From Dichetophora obliterata (taxonomy: Eukaryota; Arthropoda; Insecta; Diptera; Sciomyzidae), in contig OY986438.1 in NCBI GenBank assembly GCA_963920525.1, positions 134,198,671 through 134,262,670 of the forward strand: a stretch of DNA of 64,000 nucleotides, in the 5' to 3' direction. A model generated the notes under the pieces. That model was not told the origin of the DNA, did no database searches, and was given only the letters and a program-made list of their open reading frames with translations. Shown here in pieces: positions 12,793-21,660 of the stretch; the stretch's first letter is position 1; the number at the start of each line of letters is the position of its first letter. The position numbers were made by a program, and so were the translations under genes.

Positions 12793-13680
12793 CTATTTAA
12801 ACCAGCTTGAGCTGTTCACAAAGCTTAGGATTCGGTACACTGGTATTTCCGAGAGTTCTTCGAGGTCTTTGAAAAACCAGATGCTTAAGTGAAGAAAACG
12901 TTTTTGAGCCACCGCTGGGCAAGTGCAGAGAAAGTGTTCTGTAGATTCCTCCACCTCCTCATCTCTACAGCTTCTGCAAAAGTCGTTGTGGGGTGTGTTT
13001 AGTCTTTGAGCGTGCCTGCCAATGAGGCAGTGCCCTGCCAGGATCCCTATCATGGTGCTAATGTGGTCTCTACTGAGAGAAATGAGTTCTTTTGAACGCT
13101 TAAGATTGATTTTAGACCAGATTTGCCGTGTTATATTACACGTGTTACCTGCTGACCACCTATTGTAGGTTTTGATGCAAGATAACTCATGTGTAAGGAG
13201 TAAACATGTTGTGAGAGGAATACCAAGGTTTGTCTTGTCTAAAGATAGTTGTTTCTTAGTACCTGTACGAGCGAGTTCATCTGCTTTTCAGTTACCTAAA
13301 AAATCCTTATATCCAGGAATCCAGCATAGAAGGATTTTGAGCTGCTTTGCCATCTCGTTTAGAGATCTGCAGCACTTTAGAACTGTTTGACATGTTATTT
13401 CAATACTTTTTAGGGTTTTCAAAGCGGCTTGACTGTCAGAAAGTATGCAAATATCCATGGAAGATATTGCATTTACCTGAAGCCAAGCTAACGCTTCATG
13501 TATAGCAGCAATTTCAGCTTAAAATACACTGCAGTGGTCAGGGAGCCTGAAGGCTAAATTAATGCTTAATGCTTTTGAGTAGACTCCTTCACCTACTTTG
13601 CCATCTAGTTTTGATCCATCAGTAAGGATCTCAATGACATTGTGAGATGAACGGTTTCCTAGTTCCCACTCTTCTCGAGA
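12793..13680 (-). pseudogene. RNase H and C-terminal tail of the 12.7-19.3 kb LINE
   Basis: Reading down the minus strand the RNase H core shows ILTDGSKLDG (first Asp), an AEIAAIHEAL segment (Glu) preceded by a stop, LSDSQAAL (third Asp) and KADELA preceded by a stop. The tail follows, with LAGHCLIGRH and FCRSC...HFLCTCP, a Cys/His arrangement usual in this group. RNase H would remove the RNA strand during target-primed reverse transcription. The two in-frame stops mean that this copy is dead. Confidence 0.75.
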
Positions 13681-14114
13681 GGGAATAGATACATCGAACT
13701 TCCTTTCAAAAGATAGTTTTTGTGTGATGTAGTCAATGGACCTAGGTATGGGAGAAATTTTCTAATGCTTAAATTTTCTAGTGTACCTTCTTTCCACTAG
13801 GAGGTGGCTTTTAGGCGTATGGCTGCATTAGCGGTCATGTTTTTAGCTAGGATGTCAAGTGGTGTAAGATGGAGCATTATATCTAATGCGTCTGTCGGAG
13901 TGGTTCTTAAGGCTACACTGATGCACAGTTTCGCGGATATTTGAACTTTACGGAGAAGGTTTAGGTGAGTCTGTTTTTCGAGTGCATGTCACCAAACAAT
14001 AGCACCATATAGAAAGATTGGCTTTACAACTGCTCTAAATAGCCAGTGAGTAACACTTGGTTGTAAGCCCCATTTGCTACCTACCGCCTGTTTGCATGAG
14101 TATTCGTAAAGCCA

Positions 14115-14126
14115 TATTCGCCTTTT
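14115..14126. repeat. Target-site duplication, left copy (RTE insertion)
   Basis: TATTCGCCTTTT here is repeated exactly at 16129-16140, at the other edge of the RTE element. A matching A before each copy may extend it to 13 bp. Confidence 0.9.
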
Positions 14127-16128
14127 GATTGGCTACCAACGCCCTCGCCGAAACCAGTGGTACGACCAGGAGTGTCGCGACGCCACTACAGAGAAAGACG
14201 CCGCCTACAAAGCCACCCTGCAGTCGGTTGTAACGCGCGCTGCTAAGGAGCGATACAAAGAAAAGAGAAGGGAAGAGAGACATATTTTCAGGCGGAAAAA
14301 AAAGAGAGGCAGAAAAGCGCGAGCAGGAGAAGATTGAGATGTATGGTGACAGGAATGAGGCCCGAAAATTTTTCGAAAAAATAAGACGCCTTGCCGATGG
14401 TTTTTTAAAACCGGGGCCTCTTCCTGCAAGGATGAAAACGGGAATCTAGTGACAGATGTCCAGAGTACACTGACGTTATGGAGGGAACACTTCTCTAAAC
14501 TTCTAAATGGCGACGCTGACAACAATCCCGCCAATAGAGATGATATTCCGGAAACCCCAATTGCGGATGACAGCGTCGAGGTTCCGTTGCCCGACTATGA
14601 TCTGACAGCTATAGCTCGGCTTAAAAATAACAAAGCCGCGGGAGCTGATGGCTTACCTGCTGAGCTGTTTAAGAATGGAGGCGAAGCTCTACTTAAATGC
14701 ATTCACGAGCTTCTATGCAGAATATGGTCGGAAGAATGCATTCCGAACGATTGGAATCTCAGTGTGCTCTGCCCAATCCACAAGAAAGGCGATCCCACTA
14801 TCTGTGCCAATTACCGTGGGATAAGCCTTCTTAATATCGCATATAAGGTCCTGTCGAGCGTTTTATGTGAAAGATTGAAGCCCATTGTAAACGAACTGAT
14901 CGGACCTTATCAGTGTGGCTTCAGACCTGGAAAGTCCACCATCGACCAGATTTTCACGCTACGACAAATCTTGGAGAAGACTCAAGAAAAACAAGTCGAC
15001 ACCCACCATCTTTTTGTCGACTACAAAGCCGCCTTCGACAGCCCAATAAGGAAGCACCTGTACTCCACCATGTCTGAATTTGGTATTCCTGCAAAACTAA
15101 TACGACTTTGCAGGATGACACTGAGCAACAGCAGCAGCGCAGTTAAAATCGGGAAGAACCTCTCCCCACCATTTATTACCAAACGAGGTTTCAGACAAGG
15201 TGATTCCTTATCGTGCGACTTTTTCAACCTAATGATGGAAAAGATCATCCGAGCTGCTGATCTGAGACGTAGTGGCATAATATTCTACAAGAGTGTTATG
15301 CTGCTTGCGTATGCTGATGACATAGATATCATTGGCCATAATACGCGCGAAGTCAGTGCAGCATTTTCCAGATTAGAAAGAGAGTCAAGTCGAATGGGTC
15401 TGTCAGTGAATGCAGATAAGACGAAATACTTAGTGTCAACAAACAAACAGTCCCAGCGTCTTGGAACCCACGTTACCGTTGACAATACCTCATTCGAGGT
15501 TGTGAAGAACTTCGTTTATCTGGGATCCAGCATTAATTCAACCAACGACATCAGCATTGAGATCAAACGAAGAATAACTCTTGCCAACAGGTGTTACTTT
15601 GTGCTCAGTAGGCAATTGAGAAGCAGAGCCCTCTCTCGACGAACGAAAATCACGCTCTATAAATCGCTCATCATGCCCGTCCTACTTTACGCATCACAAA
15701 CCTGGACGCTGAGCAGTTTAGATGAAAAGAATTTAGGAGCATTCGAGAGAAAGATTCTTCGTAAGATCTACGGACCAATCTGCGTCATTGGCGAGTACCG
15801 AATACGGTGGAATGATGAACTGTATGAGCTGTACGCTGACATCGACATAGTCAAGCGCATTAAAATCGAGCGGCTTCGCTGGCTTGGTCATGTTCCGCGC
15901 ATGAAAGACGATGCTCCAGTGAAGAAAACATTCGATTCGGTACCCAGCGACGGTCAACGCAGAAGAGGACGACCGCATCTTCGTTGGAAAGACCAAGTGG
16001 AGGACAACCTGACGAAGCTTGGAATTTCAAACTGGCGCCAGCAAGCGAAAGACAGAAATGGCTGGCGCAAATTCTTAGATGAGGCCAAGACCGACATACG
16101 GTTGTAGCGCCAACTAAGTAAGTAAGTA
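14127..16128 (+). mobile_element. RTE-type LINE, 5'-truncated, inserted in another LINE
   Basis: The element is bounded by the 12-bp duplication TATTCGCCTTTT and ends with short tandem TAAG/AAGT units (TAAGTAAGTAAGTA). RTE elements typically lack a poly-A tail and end this way. It interrupts the thumb region of the minus-strand LINE, so it is the younger of the two. Only the end of the endonuclease-to-RT linker and the reverse transcriptase are kept. Confidence 0.88.
14449..16107 (+). pseudogene. Reverse transcriptase of the RTE-type LINE
   Basis: The frame is open for 552 codons and contains the full palm and thumb. NNKAAGADGLPAE lies near residue 60, FVDYKAAFD at 189-197 (first catalytic Asp), RGFRQGDSLS at 246-255, and AYADDID near 287-293 (catalytic Asp pair). 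The C-terminal region with RLRWLGHVPRM and RRRGRPHLRW is typical of RTE-like proteins. The reading continues upstream to 14127 but is broken: one frame change in the T run at 14401-14406 and another near 14300. It also lacks the endonuclease, so it cannot act on its own. Within the RT no stop is present, which suggests a fairly recent insertion. The leftmost codon in frame is GTG, not a true start. Confidence 0.88.
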
Positions 16129-16140
16129 TATTCGCCTTTT
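16129..16140. repeat. Target-site duplication, right copy (RTE insertion)
   Basis: Exact copy of the 12 bases at 14115-14126. Confidence 0.9.
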
Positions 16141-16483
16141 TGGCTCTCTCGAGCAAATTGGGCTTCCAGTTTAGTTTCCTATCTAGTATAAGGCCCAGGT
16201 ATTTTGCTTGATCTGAGAAGCTAAGTCTTGTGTTTCCCAGTTTAGGAGGACTAATAAGGGGTCGTCCATAAACTACGTTACTGATTTTCCGGTTTTTTTT
16301 TTACCCCCCTCTTCCTGCGTTACTTTTCGTAGTGCTTTTCAAAACCCCTCCCCTCCCCATAAAGTAACGTCACATATGAAATTAATTCATTCGAATGATT
16401 ATATATTTTGACTAGCTCTGACAATTTTCACTAGTATTAGTGACTAGTATGACTTGATATATTAAAGGAACAATTGGAAAAAA

Positions 16484-16736
16484 TCAATAATTAATATCAT
16501 CTGTAAAAGCTATTCCATCTGCGATCCAAGATTCGATGCTCTCAATCACTGGGATAGAAGAAGCTGGTAGCTTTGTTGAGGATTCTTCAAAATAGAATTT
16601 TTCATCTGATTCTATGTCGACCCATTCAGGTGAATCCTCATTTCTAACGCAAAGAAATTCACCTGGTCTTTGACAGAGTACCCTTAAAGGCTGCACCCTA
16701 TCTGCACCAAGTTCTGTGTTTTTGTGTAAATGCTTT
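16484..16736 (-). pseudogene. Putative terminal exon in the unclassified insertion
   Basis: The minus-strand frame starts at a good splice acceptor (TTTTCAG at 16737 and above) and runs 84 codons to a stop at 16484. The acidic C-terminus includes EWVDIESDEKF and ESIESWIADG. It resembles the last exon of a transposon-encoded protein, but I do not recognise the family. The acceptor directly before an open frame is the main support. Confidence 0.35.
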
Positions 16737-16756
16737 CTGAAAATTGATTTATTTAA

Positions 16757-17080
16757 ATAGTATTTTTTATTCCGATTTATTGTAAACGATATAATACAAA
16801 CTTATGGCAATTCATAGAAGTTTTAAAAACGAAATACAAGCCGCTGGTAGGACACGACCTTGAACCGATTTTTCTTTCTGAGAAGGACAGTATATGTCAT
16901 ACGGTATCTCCTTTGATCAAGAACATTCAGGTCGTAACGTCAAAGCCTGTCGCAAAAGCAAAGACCCAAATTTTTCAGACGTGTGCTGAGATGGTGAAGG
17001 AATACCAAAAGGTTCCTGTGTCGAGGGAAAAGGTGATGGAAGAAATTGTTGAAACAAAAGTTAACCATCAATTTAGATGA
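16757..17080 (+). pseudogene. Coding-like block in the unclassified insertion
   Basis: A plus-strand frame of about 107 codons, open from 16757 and ending at the stop at 17078-17080. It contains NLWQFIEVLKTKYKP and KEYQKVPVSREKVMEEI, plausible protein sequence rather than AT noise. LWQFI.VLK resembles the segment that follows FLYWCH-type zinc fingers in some transposon proteins, but this is only a faint likeness. It starts about 20 bp from the minus-strand exon and points the other way, so the two cannot simply belong to one gene. Confidence 0.3.
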
Positions 17081-17817
17081 TCAAACATAAACATGTAAGG
17101 TTAAAAATTTTTGAAATGATTGTATTATTAATTAGAGGTTTTTCGTCGATTTTTTTAATTTTTGGTAACGTTACAATATCTAAACACCTCCCCCCCTACC
17201 GATACTTATTGTAGTGCATTTCAAAACCCCTCCCCCCCCTTAATTGGTACAGTTTTATTAGGATTAACGCTGAGCGCTTAGCTGATAGCCCAGTTGACTA
17301 GAGTATTTAGCCAGTTTTGCATAATGTCTCGAAGACTAGATATATATTTTCCAGAGGTAACAATAGCAACGTCATCGGCATAAGCTATCATCCTGCACCC
17401 CTCTAGTTCTAATTTAACTAACAGTTCATTTACTGCTAAATTCCAGAGTAGAGGCTATAGAACCCCTCCCTGAGGGGTTCCTCTTGGTACAGATCTTAAT
17501 GTGAATGTCTCTCCAAATTTTGCACTTATAATCCTGCCAACTTGCATTTGATTTATGAGTGCTATCAATGCGGCATCCACCCCAAGCTCCGTCAGCGCAT
17601 TGGTGATAGCTCTTGCCTCGACGTTATTAAAAGCTCCTTCTATATCAATGAAAGCTATCATTGTATATTGAGATTATGGAATAGAGAGCTGTTTCCACGG
17701 ATTTGCCTTTGGTGCAAGCATGTTGTGCTATAGATAATGGCTTCTTTTCTATCATGGATCTCAAGTGAATGTCAATTAATCTCTGGAGGATTTTTAGAAG
17801 AAAAAATGAGAGACTAA

Positions 17818-18423
17818 CAGTCAAACCTAAATCAGCGCGTTAGCGTTTTTTATCTGTCAAAAATTTCTCATGCCCATACGATTTATATGTAGCAAACCAT
17901 AATAACGCGGCGGCAACGCTGAGCGGTTGGAAAATCCAATTTTGATAGAGCGTTAAGAAGTGAAGTTGCACACATCAAAAGCAAAAGTGAAAGCAAAGTA
18001 ATTTTAAAGTGACAACAATTGTTTATTTTTTACTCTTTTTCGAACGTTTATTGAATTTGCAATATGGAGGTAAGAATTTTGTTGATAATTATAATTTAAG
18101 TATAGTTTTAATGCTTGTGAAAATTATAGCACCTAATAGAATTAGTGCAAAGAAACCCATGTCTTTATATTAAGAAGGAACCTAAATACAAAGATGTTAA
18201 ATTTAAAGAAAAAATTTGGGAAGAAATTGGCAAAGAATTAAATCTGCCGGGTAGCATAACAATTCGCTTAATATACTATAAAATTTCTAATTGCAAAATA
18301 TTTCTTTTATCTAAAGATTGACATTTGCTTGCCGCCTACCGCTTTTATTTAGGTATGGTACTTACGCGTTAACGTAAAGCGGCTATCAACGCTCCGCTCA
18401 ACGCGCTGATTTAGGTTTGACTG
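17818..18423 (+). mobile_element. PIF/Harbinger-like element, 606 bp, non-autonomous
   Basis: Terminal inverted repeats of 24 exact bases (beginning CAGTCAAACCTAAATCAGCG) bound it, and a 3-bp duplication TAA lies on each side (17815-17817, 18424-18426). Both features fit the PIF/Harbinger superfamily, which targets TWA. It carries the 5' part of a MADF-domain gene and no transposase. It is inserted within the RT region of the minus-strand LINE. Confidence 0.85.
18064..18250 (+). pseudogene. MADF-domain gene fragment of the PIF-like element
   Basis: The first coding exon is just ATG GAG (18064-18069), followed by a GTAAGA donor. The acceptor TTATAG ends at 18129, and the second exon opens in phase with HLIELVQRNPCLYIKKEP, then a YKD...W.EIGKEL pattern up to about 18250. 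This is the N-terminal half of a MADF domain (a Myb/SANT-like DNA-binding fold). PIF/Harbinger elements in flies are known to encode such a protein beside the transposase, needed for DNA binding or nuclear import. The domain breaks off after NLPG, so the fragment is not functional. The two-codon exon is unusual but both splice sites look good. Confidence 0.65.
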
Positions 18424-19281
18424 TAAGTGGTCGAAGGTCTTTTGGATTTACGTGTGAGCTTTTGCTTGCCTTAGGTATATATGATAACCTTCACATTACG
18501 CCATCGCTTGGGAATGTGGTTTAGATCAAGGCAGCTTTGGTAGATCAACAAAAGCCGCTCCTTTTGATGCCATACGACTTTTGAATTTCTTTGGTAGCTA
18601 TACCATCTGGTCCTGGTGACTTAAATGGTTTGAAGCTTCTGATTGCCCATTCAAGCTTTGTTTGTGAGAGTATTTTTAGAGATCTGTTCACAGATGGTAA
18701 CTGATATTCCTTAATTGGAGCGTTACATATCTCTGAACATCCCGGAATGTGGGTTTCTACTAAAACATTCAGAGATTCCTCACTGCTGGTGACCCAAGTA
18801 CCATCTTCCATTTTCATGAAGCTTGAATTGGAGGGAACCTTAACTAGATTTTTCCTTAGCCTTGACGCCTCAGAGGTCTGTGAGATATTTTCACAGAAAG
18901 TCCTCCAGGACTGTCTTTGTGTTTTTCGTAATTCATTCTTATATTCTTTGGGAGCTGTTTTATAATTTGACCACGTATTTGTGAATCTTGTGGCCTTTGC
19001 CCTATTGAAAAGTTATCTGGTCTTTTTCCGTAGATCTTCTAGCCCCTTATTCCACCAAGGGGGCTTTTGCTTCCCCCTCAATGTTTTTAGCGGACAAGCG
19101 GTATCTAGAGCTTTATTTAGCGAGTTAGTGAGACTATCAACTAAGTTGTCTAAAGATTGTTTATTGGAAGGATTAGGTTGTCCATTTGAGAGATCTGTTC
19201 TTAATATTTTTATGTAATGATCCCAGTTGACTTGTTTAAGATTGCGAAATTCGCATGCTCAAAAAAAAAAACTTGAGTATG

Positions 19282-19925
19282 CACTCAAAAAATTATTTAG
19301 TAAAATTTCTACGAATGATATTACTAAAGAAAATATTTGTACATTCTACAAATATTCGTAAAAGATATAAAGTATTTGTATTGTGATATCTTTTCGAATT
19401 CATTCGTAAAATTTTTCTAAAACCTGATGTAGTATCTACGAATCCTATTTGTTTTATATACTAATGATATTCGTAAACAAAAATACAATAATTCGTATTA
19501 GTGCATTGTACGAATGATTGTGTACATATAAATAATAATATTCGTAAATTTCTCGTACGAATAACTGCGTAATTTTTTTCATTACATTCGTAGTATTTAA
19601 TAATGCTTTTGTACTATTTACGAATGAATAACCATATTAGTGGAAAAAATTCAGTCGTAGGTTGACCGTACGAATTATTCGTAGAATGTATGAATTATTC
19701 GTAGAATGTACGAATTATTCGTTGAGTTTAAAAATTGAAACACGAAAACGGTTTTGTTGAACATCTACAGAACATAAGGATCTGTATGATTGTAAAGTGA
19801 CTGTAGCCTACTAGTAGAGTGAGCTAAAGAGCCGAGGTTCAAACCCGGTTTGTTAAACCTGGTTTGTAGAAGAATTTGAGAATAAAAAGAACTGTATCAT
19901 TGTAAAGTGGCTGTAGTCTACTATA
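19282..19925. mobile_element. TTCGTA-rich DNA element, truncated copy
   Basis: It starts CACTCAAAAAATTATTTAGT and is filled with CGAAT/TTCGTA words spaced at short intervals. The sequence matches, inverted, the fuller copy at 30414-31299, including the phrases GATGTAGTATCTACGAAT and GTACTATTTACGAATGA. The right end is lost: it stops near 19925 where another repeat begins. Confidence 0.75.
19795..19850 (+). ncRNA. tRNA-like module inside the TTCGTA element
   Basis: TAGCCTACTAG (19804-19814) fits a Pol III A box, and GGTTCAAACCC (19836-19846) fits the B box. The spacing is shorter than in the 30.6-30.8 kb copies because about a dozen bases are missing. No full cloverleaf forms, so it is tRNA-derived and not a working tRNA. 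Confidence 0.5.
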
Positions 19926-19929
19926 AATT

Positions 19930-20080
19930 AAAATGAGAATAATTAATTGTTCTAACCTTAACCTAAAGCTCAATAAACGATTTTAAACTATCAAACAACT
20001 AGAATTTTTATATAAAATAAATTATTATTTAAACTATCAAACATTTAGAATTTGTATTTAAATCATATAAAATAAAATGT
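19930..20080 (-). repeat. Arm of the TTTGATAGTTT foldback family
   Basis: It contains AACTATCAAACAACTAGAAT and a second copy with ACATTTAGAATTTG, preceded by TTAATTGTTCTAACC. These match the right arm of the foldback element at 27126-27520. Only one arm is present. Confidence 0.65.
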
Positions 20081-20293
20081 TTTTTTTATTTTTGTTCGAG
20101 TTTATCGAGAATATGAAGCCAGTTTTTTCGGGTATCCTAAGAAAAACATATTTCCAACATTTTTTGTTTTCATCCATTCGCTAGCTTAAATCACTAAGAA
20201 ACTTTGATCAGGAAAAGAAAGTGCGAGAGTGTTATTCCCCAATAATCAAAGTATAATCTATTTTATCTATTTTACCTATTTTATCTATATCTA

Positions 20294-21660
20294 TCTATAC
20301 TATTATATAAAATTGAAGTGAAAATTTCAAGTTACGACTTTACTCCAGAAGTACTGGGTCGATTTTTATGAAAGAATTTTTAAAATATCATATTTTTGCT
20401 ACAGATTTATTTGGGGGTATTTTTCTTTCGAAATTTTGATAATAAGTATATTTAGTTAAGGTATTAAGTTTTTTAAGAAAAATAATTCCAGCTACCACGC
20501 ATTGCTTATTCGTTATCTTTCGACGCGTTTGTGTTGCAAGAGTTTCAATAAGTTCCATGTTGCTCTCTATTTTTCTCTTTCTCTTCGTGCTCAGCTAGCA
20601 CAGTGCAAAAAGAAAACTGATGAGCCTCGAGCAAGGCTCATTTACAAGGTTATGGCACTTGAGATCGAACTGTCAGAATGGATGAAAAGAAATCAATAAA
20701 ATTAATTCATAGAACAAAGAAAAGCACAGTGACAGCTCAAGCAAAGGCGGAAAAAAGCGGATATCCCTCAAGTACCACAACCATAGTAGAACTAAGCAAG
20801 GTAGTGTTAATGCTGAATGTTTTCTCTTGGTTAGTGACCATTCCTGTCAAACTCAGCCATTTTGGTATTTTTGCCAATTTTTGCTTTCATGTTGCATTCG
20901 CATTGGCCGCAATCAGCGCAGACAACTGTTGTGAACTGTAATGGTAGCGCTACCTTAAGTCACGATGTTTTTCTCTAAATGTGTTGCTACTCTACACGTC
21001 AGAAGTTCAATTTCATTTTTATAATAATTTAATTCAATTGCAAAGGTTTCTCACTTAAATTTGCTGCGTTCTTTCTGCTTTTATTAATTTAATAGCGTCA
21101 GTAACAGCATCTGACAGTTAAGGAAACAGTTGTGTTCATTTAGGATAGAATTTGTTCGCTCGATTAAAAGGCGTTCGCTACTTTATTAGTTTCAGTTAGC
21201 GCTACCAAATTTGTACCATTCAGCGAATTTTTACACAACAATTGCCAACTGTTGTCTGCGCTGAATGCGGCCATTGATTGCAGATTTTGTATGAAATGTC
21301 AACTTCTTTTTGACAGTTTCGGTCACTGGCTCTCCGCGCTAACACTAGCTTGTCTAATTTTGCCATGGCCACAACCTTATAAATAAGCCTTGGCCTCAAG
21401 CAAGAAGAAAAGTGAGACACATATAAATCCGGAGCTGCGCTCCAAAACAAAATAAAAGAAAACAGACAAATTTTTTTTTCTTTGGTATGTATTGTCTTAA
21501 CCTCGCATCACTATGTAGGATGTCGAAAAACTAACCGTATCATATAAAAATTAATCAAAATTAAAACTAGGTAAAACTTAACACATGTGAAAAAAAAATT
21601 GTCCCGTCTTTAAGGCTTTTAGGAGATTGATAAAAAAACGTCCGTGGCTTCGCCAGAGGT
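20294..21660 (+). mobile_element. Helitron-like repeat, copy A, interrupted
   Basis: It begins TCTATACTATTATATAAAA, as insect Helitron-like repeats often do. Its two flanks (20294-20631 and 21393 to about 21620) match copy B at 56257-52500 in inverse orientation. Near the right end is a small GGCTTCGCC hairpin. The exact 3' terminus is uncertain. No protein is encoded. Confidence 0.55.
20632..21392. mobile_element. hAT-like foldback element inside copy A, 761 bp
   Basis: The ends CAAGGCTCATTTACAAGG and, inverted, CAAGGCTTATTTATAAGG are terminal repeats that continue into long imperfect arms. The interior blocks at 20900-20945 and 21236-21280 also pair. The flanks GCCTCGAG (20624-20631) and GCCTCAAG (21393-21400) are an 8-bp duplication with one change, as hAT elements make. 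Copy B at 52.7 kb has the uninterrupted sequence across this site. No transposase is visible. Confidence 0.8.

Larger units (their letters stand above)
16256..17243. mobile_element. Unclassified insertion with C-rich ends, about 1 kb
   Basis: It interrupts the LINE between the RT palm and thumb: LINE coding sequence stops after a VNPNKT motif (to the right, minus strand) and resumes at LISPPKLG (to the left). The left end begins near GGGGTCGTCCATAAACTACG. Both ends carry a direct, not inverted, repeat of GTAGTGCTTTTCAAAACCCC followed by a C-rich run. The CGTTAC and GTAACG words near the left end suggest subterminal palindromes. No clear target duplication is seen. Its interior holds two coding-like blocks. 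Confidence 0.5.
12700..19255 (-). mobile_element. Decayed LINE with RNase H (I/LOA/R1-like), 5'-truncated, split by three insertions
   Basis: About 2.9 kb of one minus-strand LINE remain, in four blocks. The order along the protein is: a linker and the start of reverse transcriptase (19255-18424, with KSPGPDGI), the palm (17815-17245, with IDIEGAFNNV, RGTPQGGVL and the catalytic AYADDVA), the thumb (16255-14127 side pieces, with FSDQAKYLGLILDR), and RNase H plus the Cys/His tail (about 13680-12793). Stops interrupt it, for example within RNase H. The 3' end lies near 12700. The N-terminal endonuclease is missing. The insertions separating the blocks are an RTE element, an unclassified element and a PIF/Harbinger-like element, listed separately. 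Confidence 0.8.

Noticed and set aside
14205..14534. A 109-codon minus-strand open frame and similar ones at 15021-16156
   Set aside because: They are antisense to the RTE reverse transcriptase and carry no motif.
20502..20941. Short open frames that could suggest a small gene in the Helitron-like repeat
   Set aside because: They cross the junction of the hAT-like foldback insertion and include parts of its arms, so they do not form a conserved unit.
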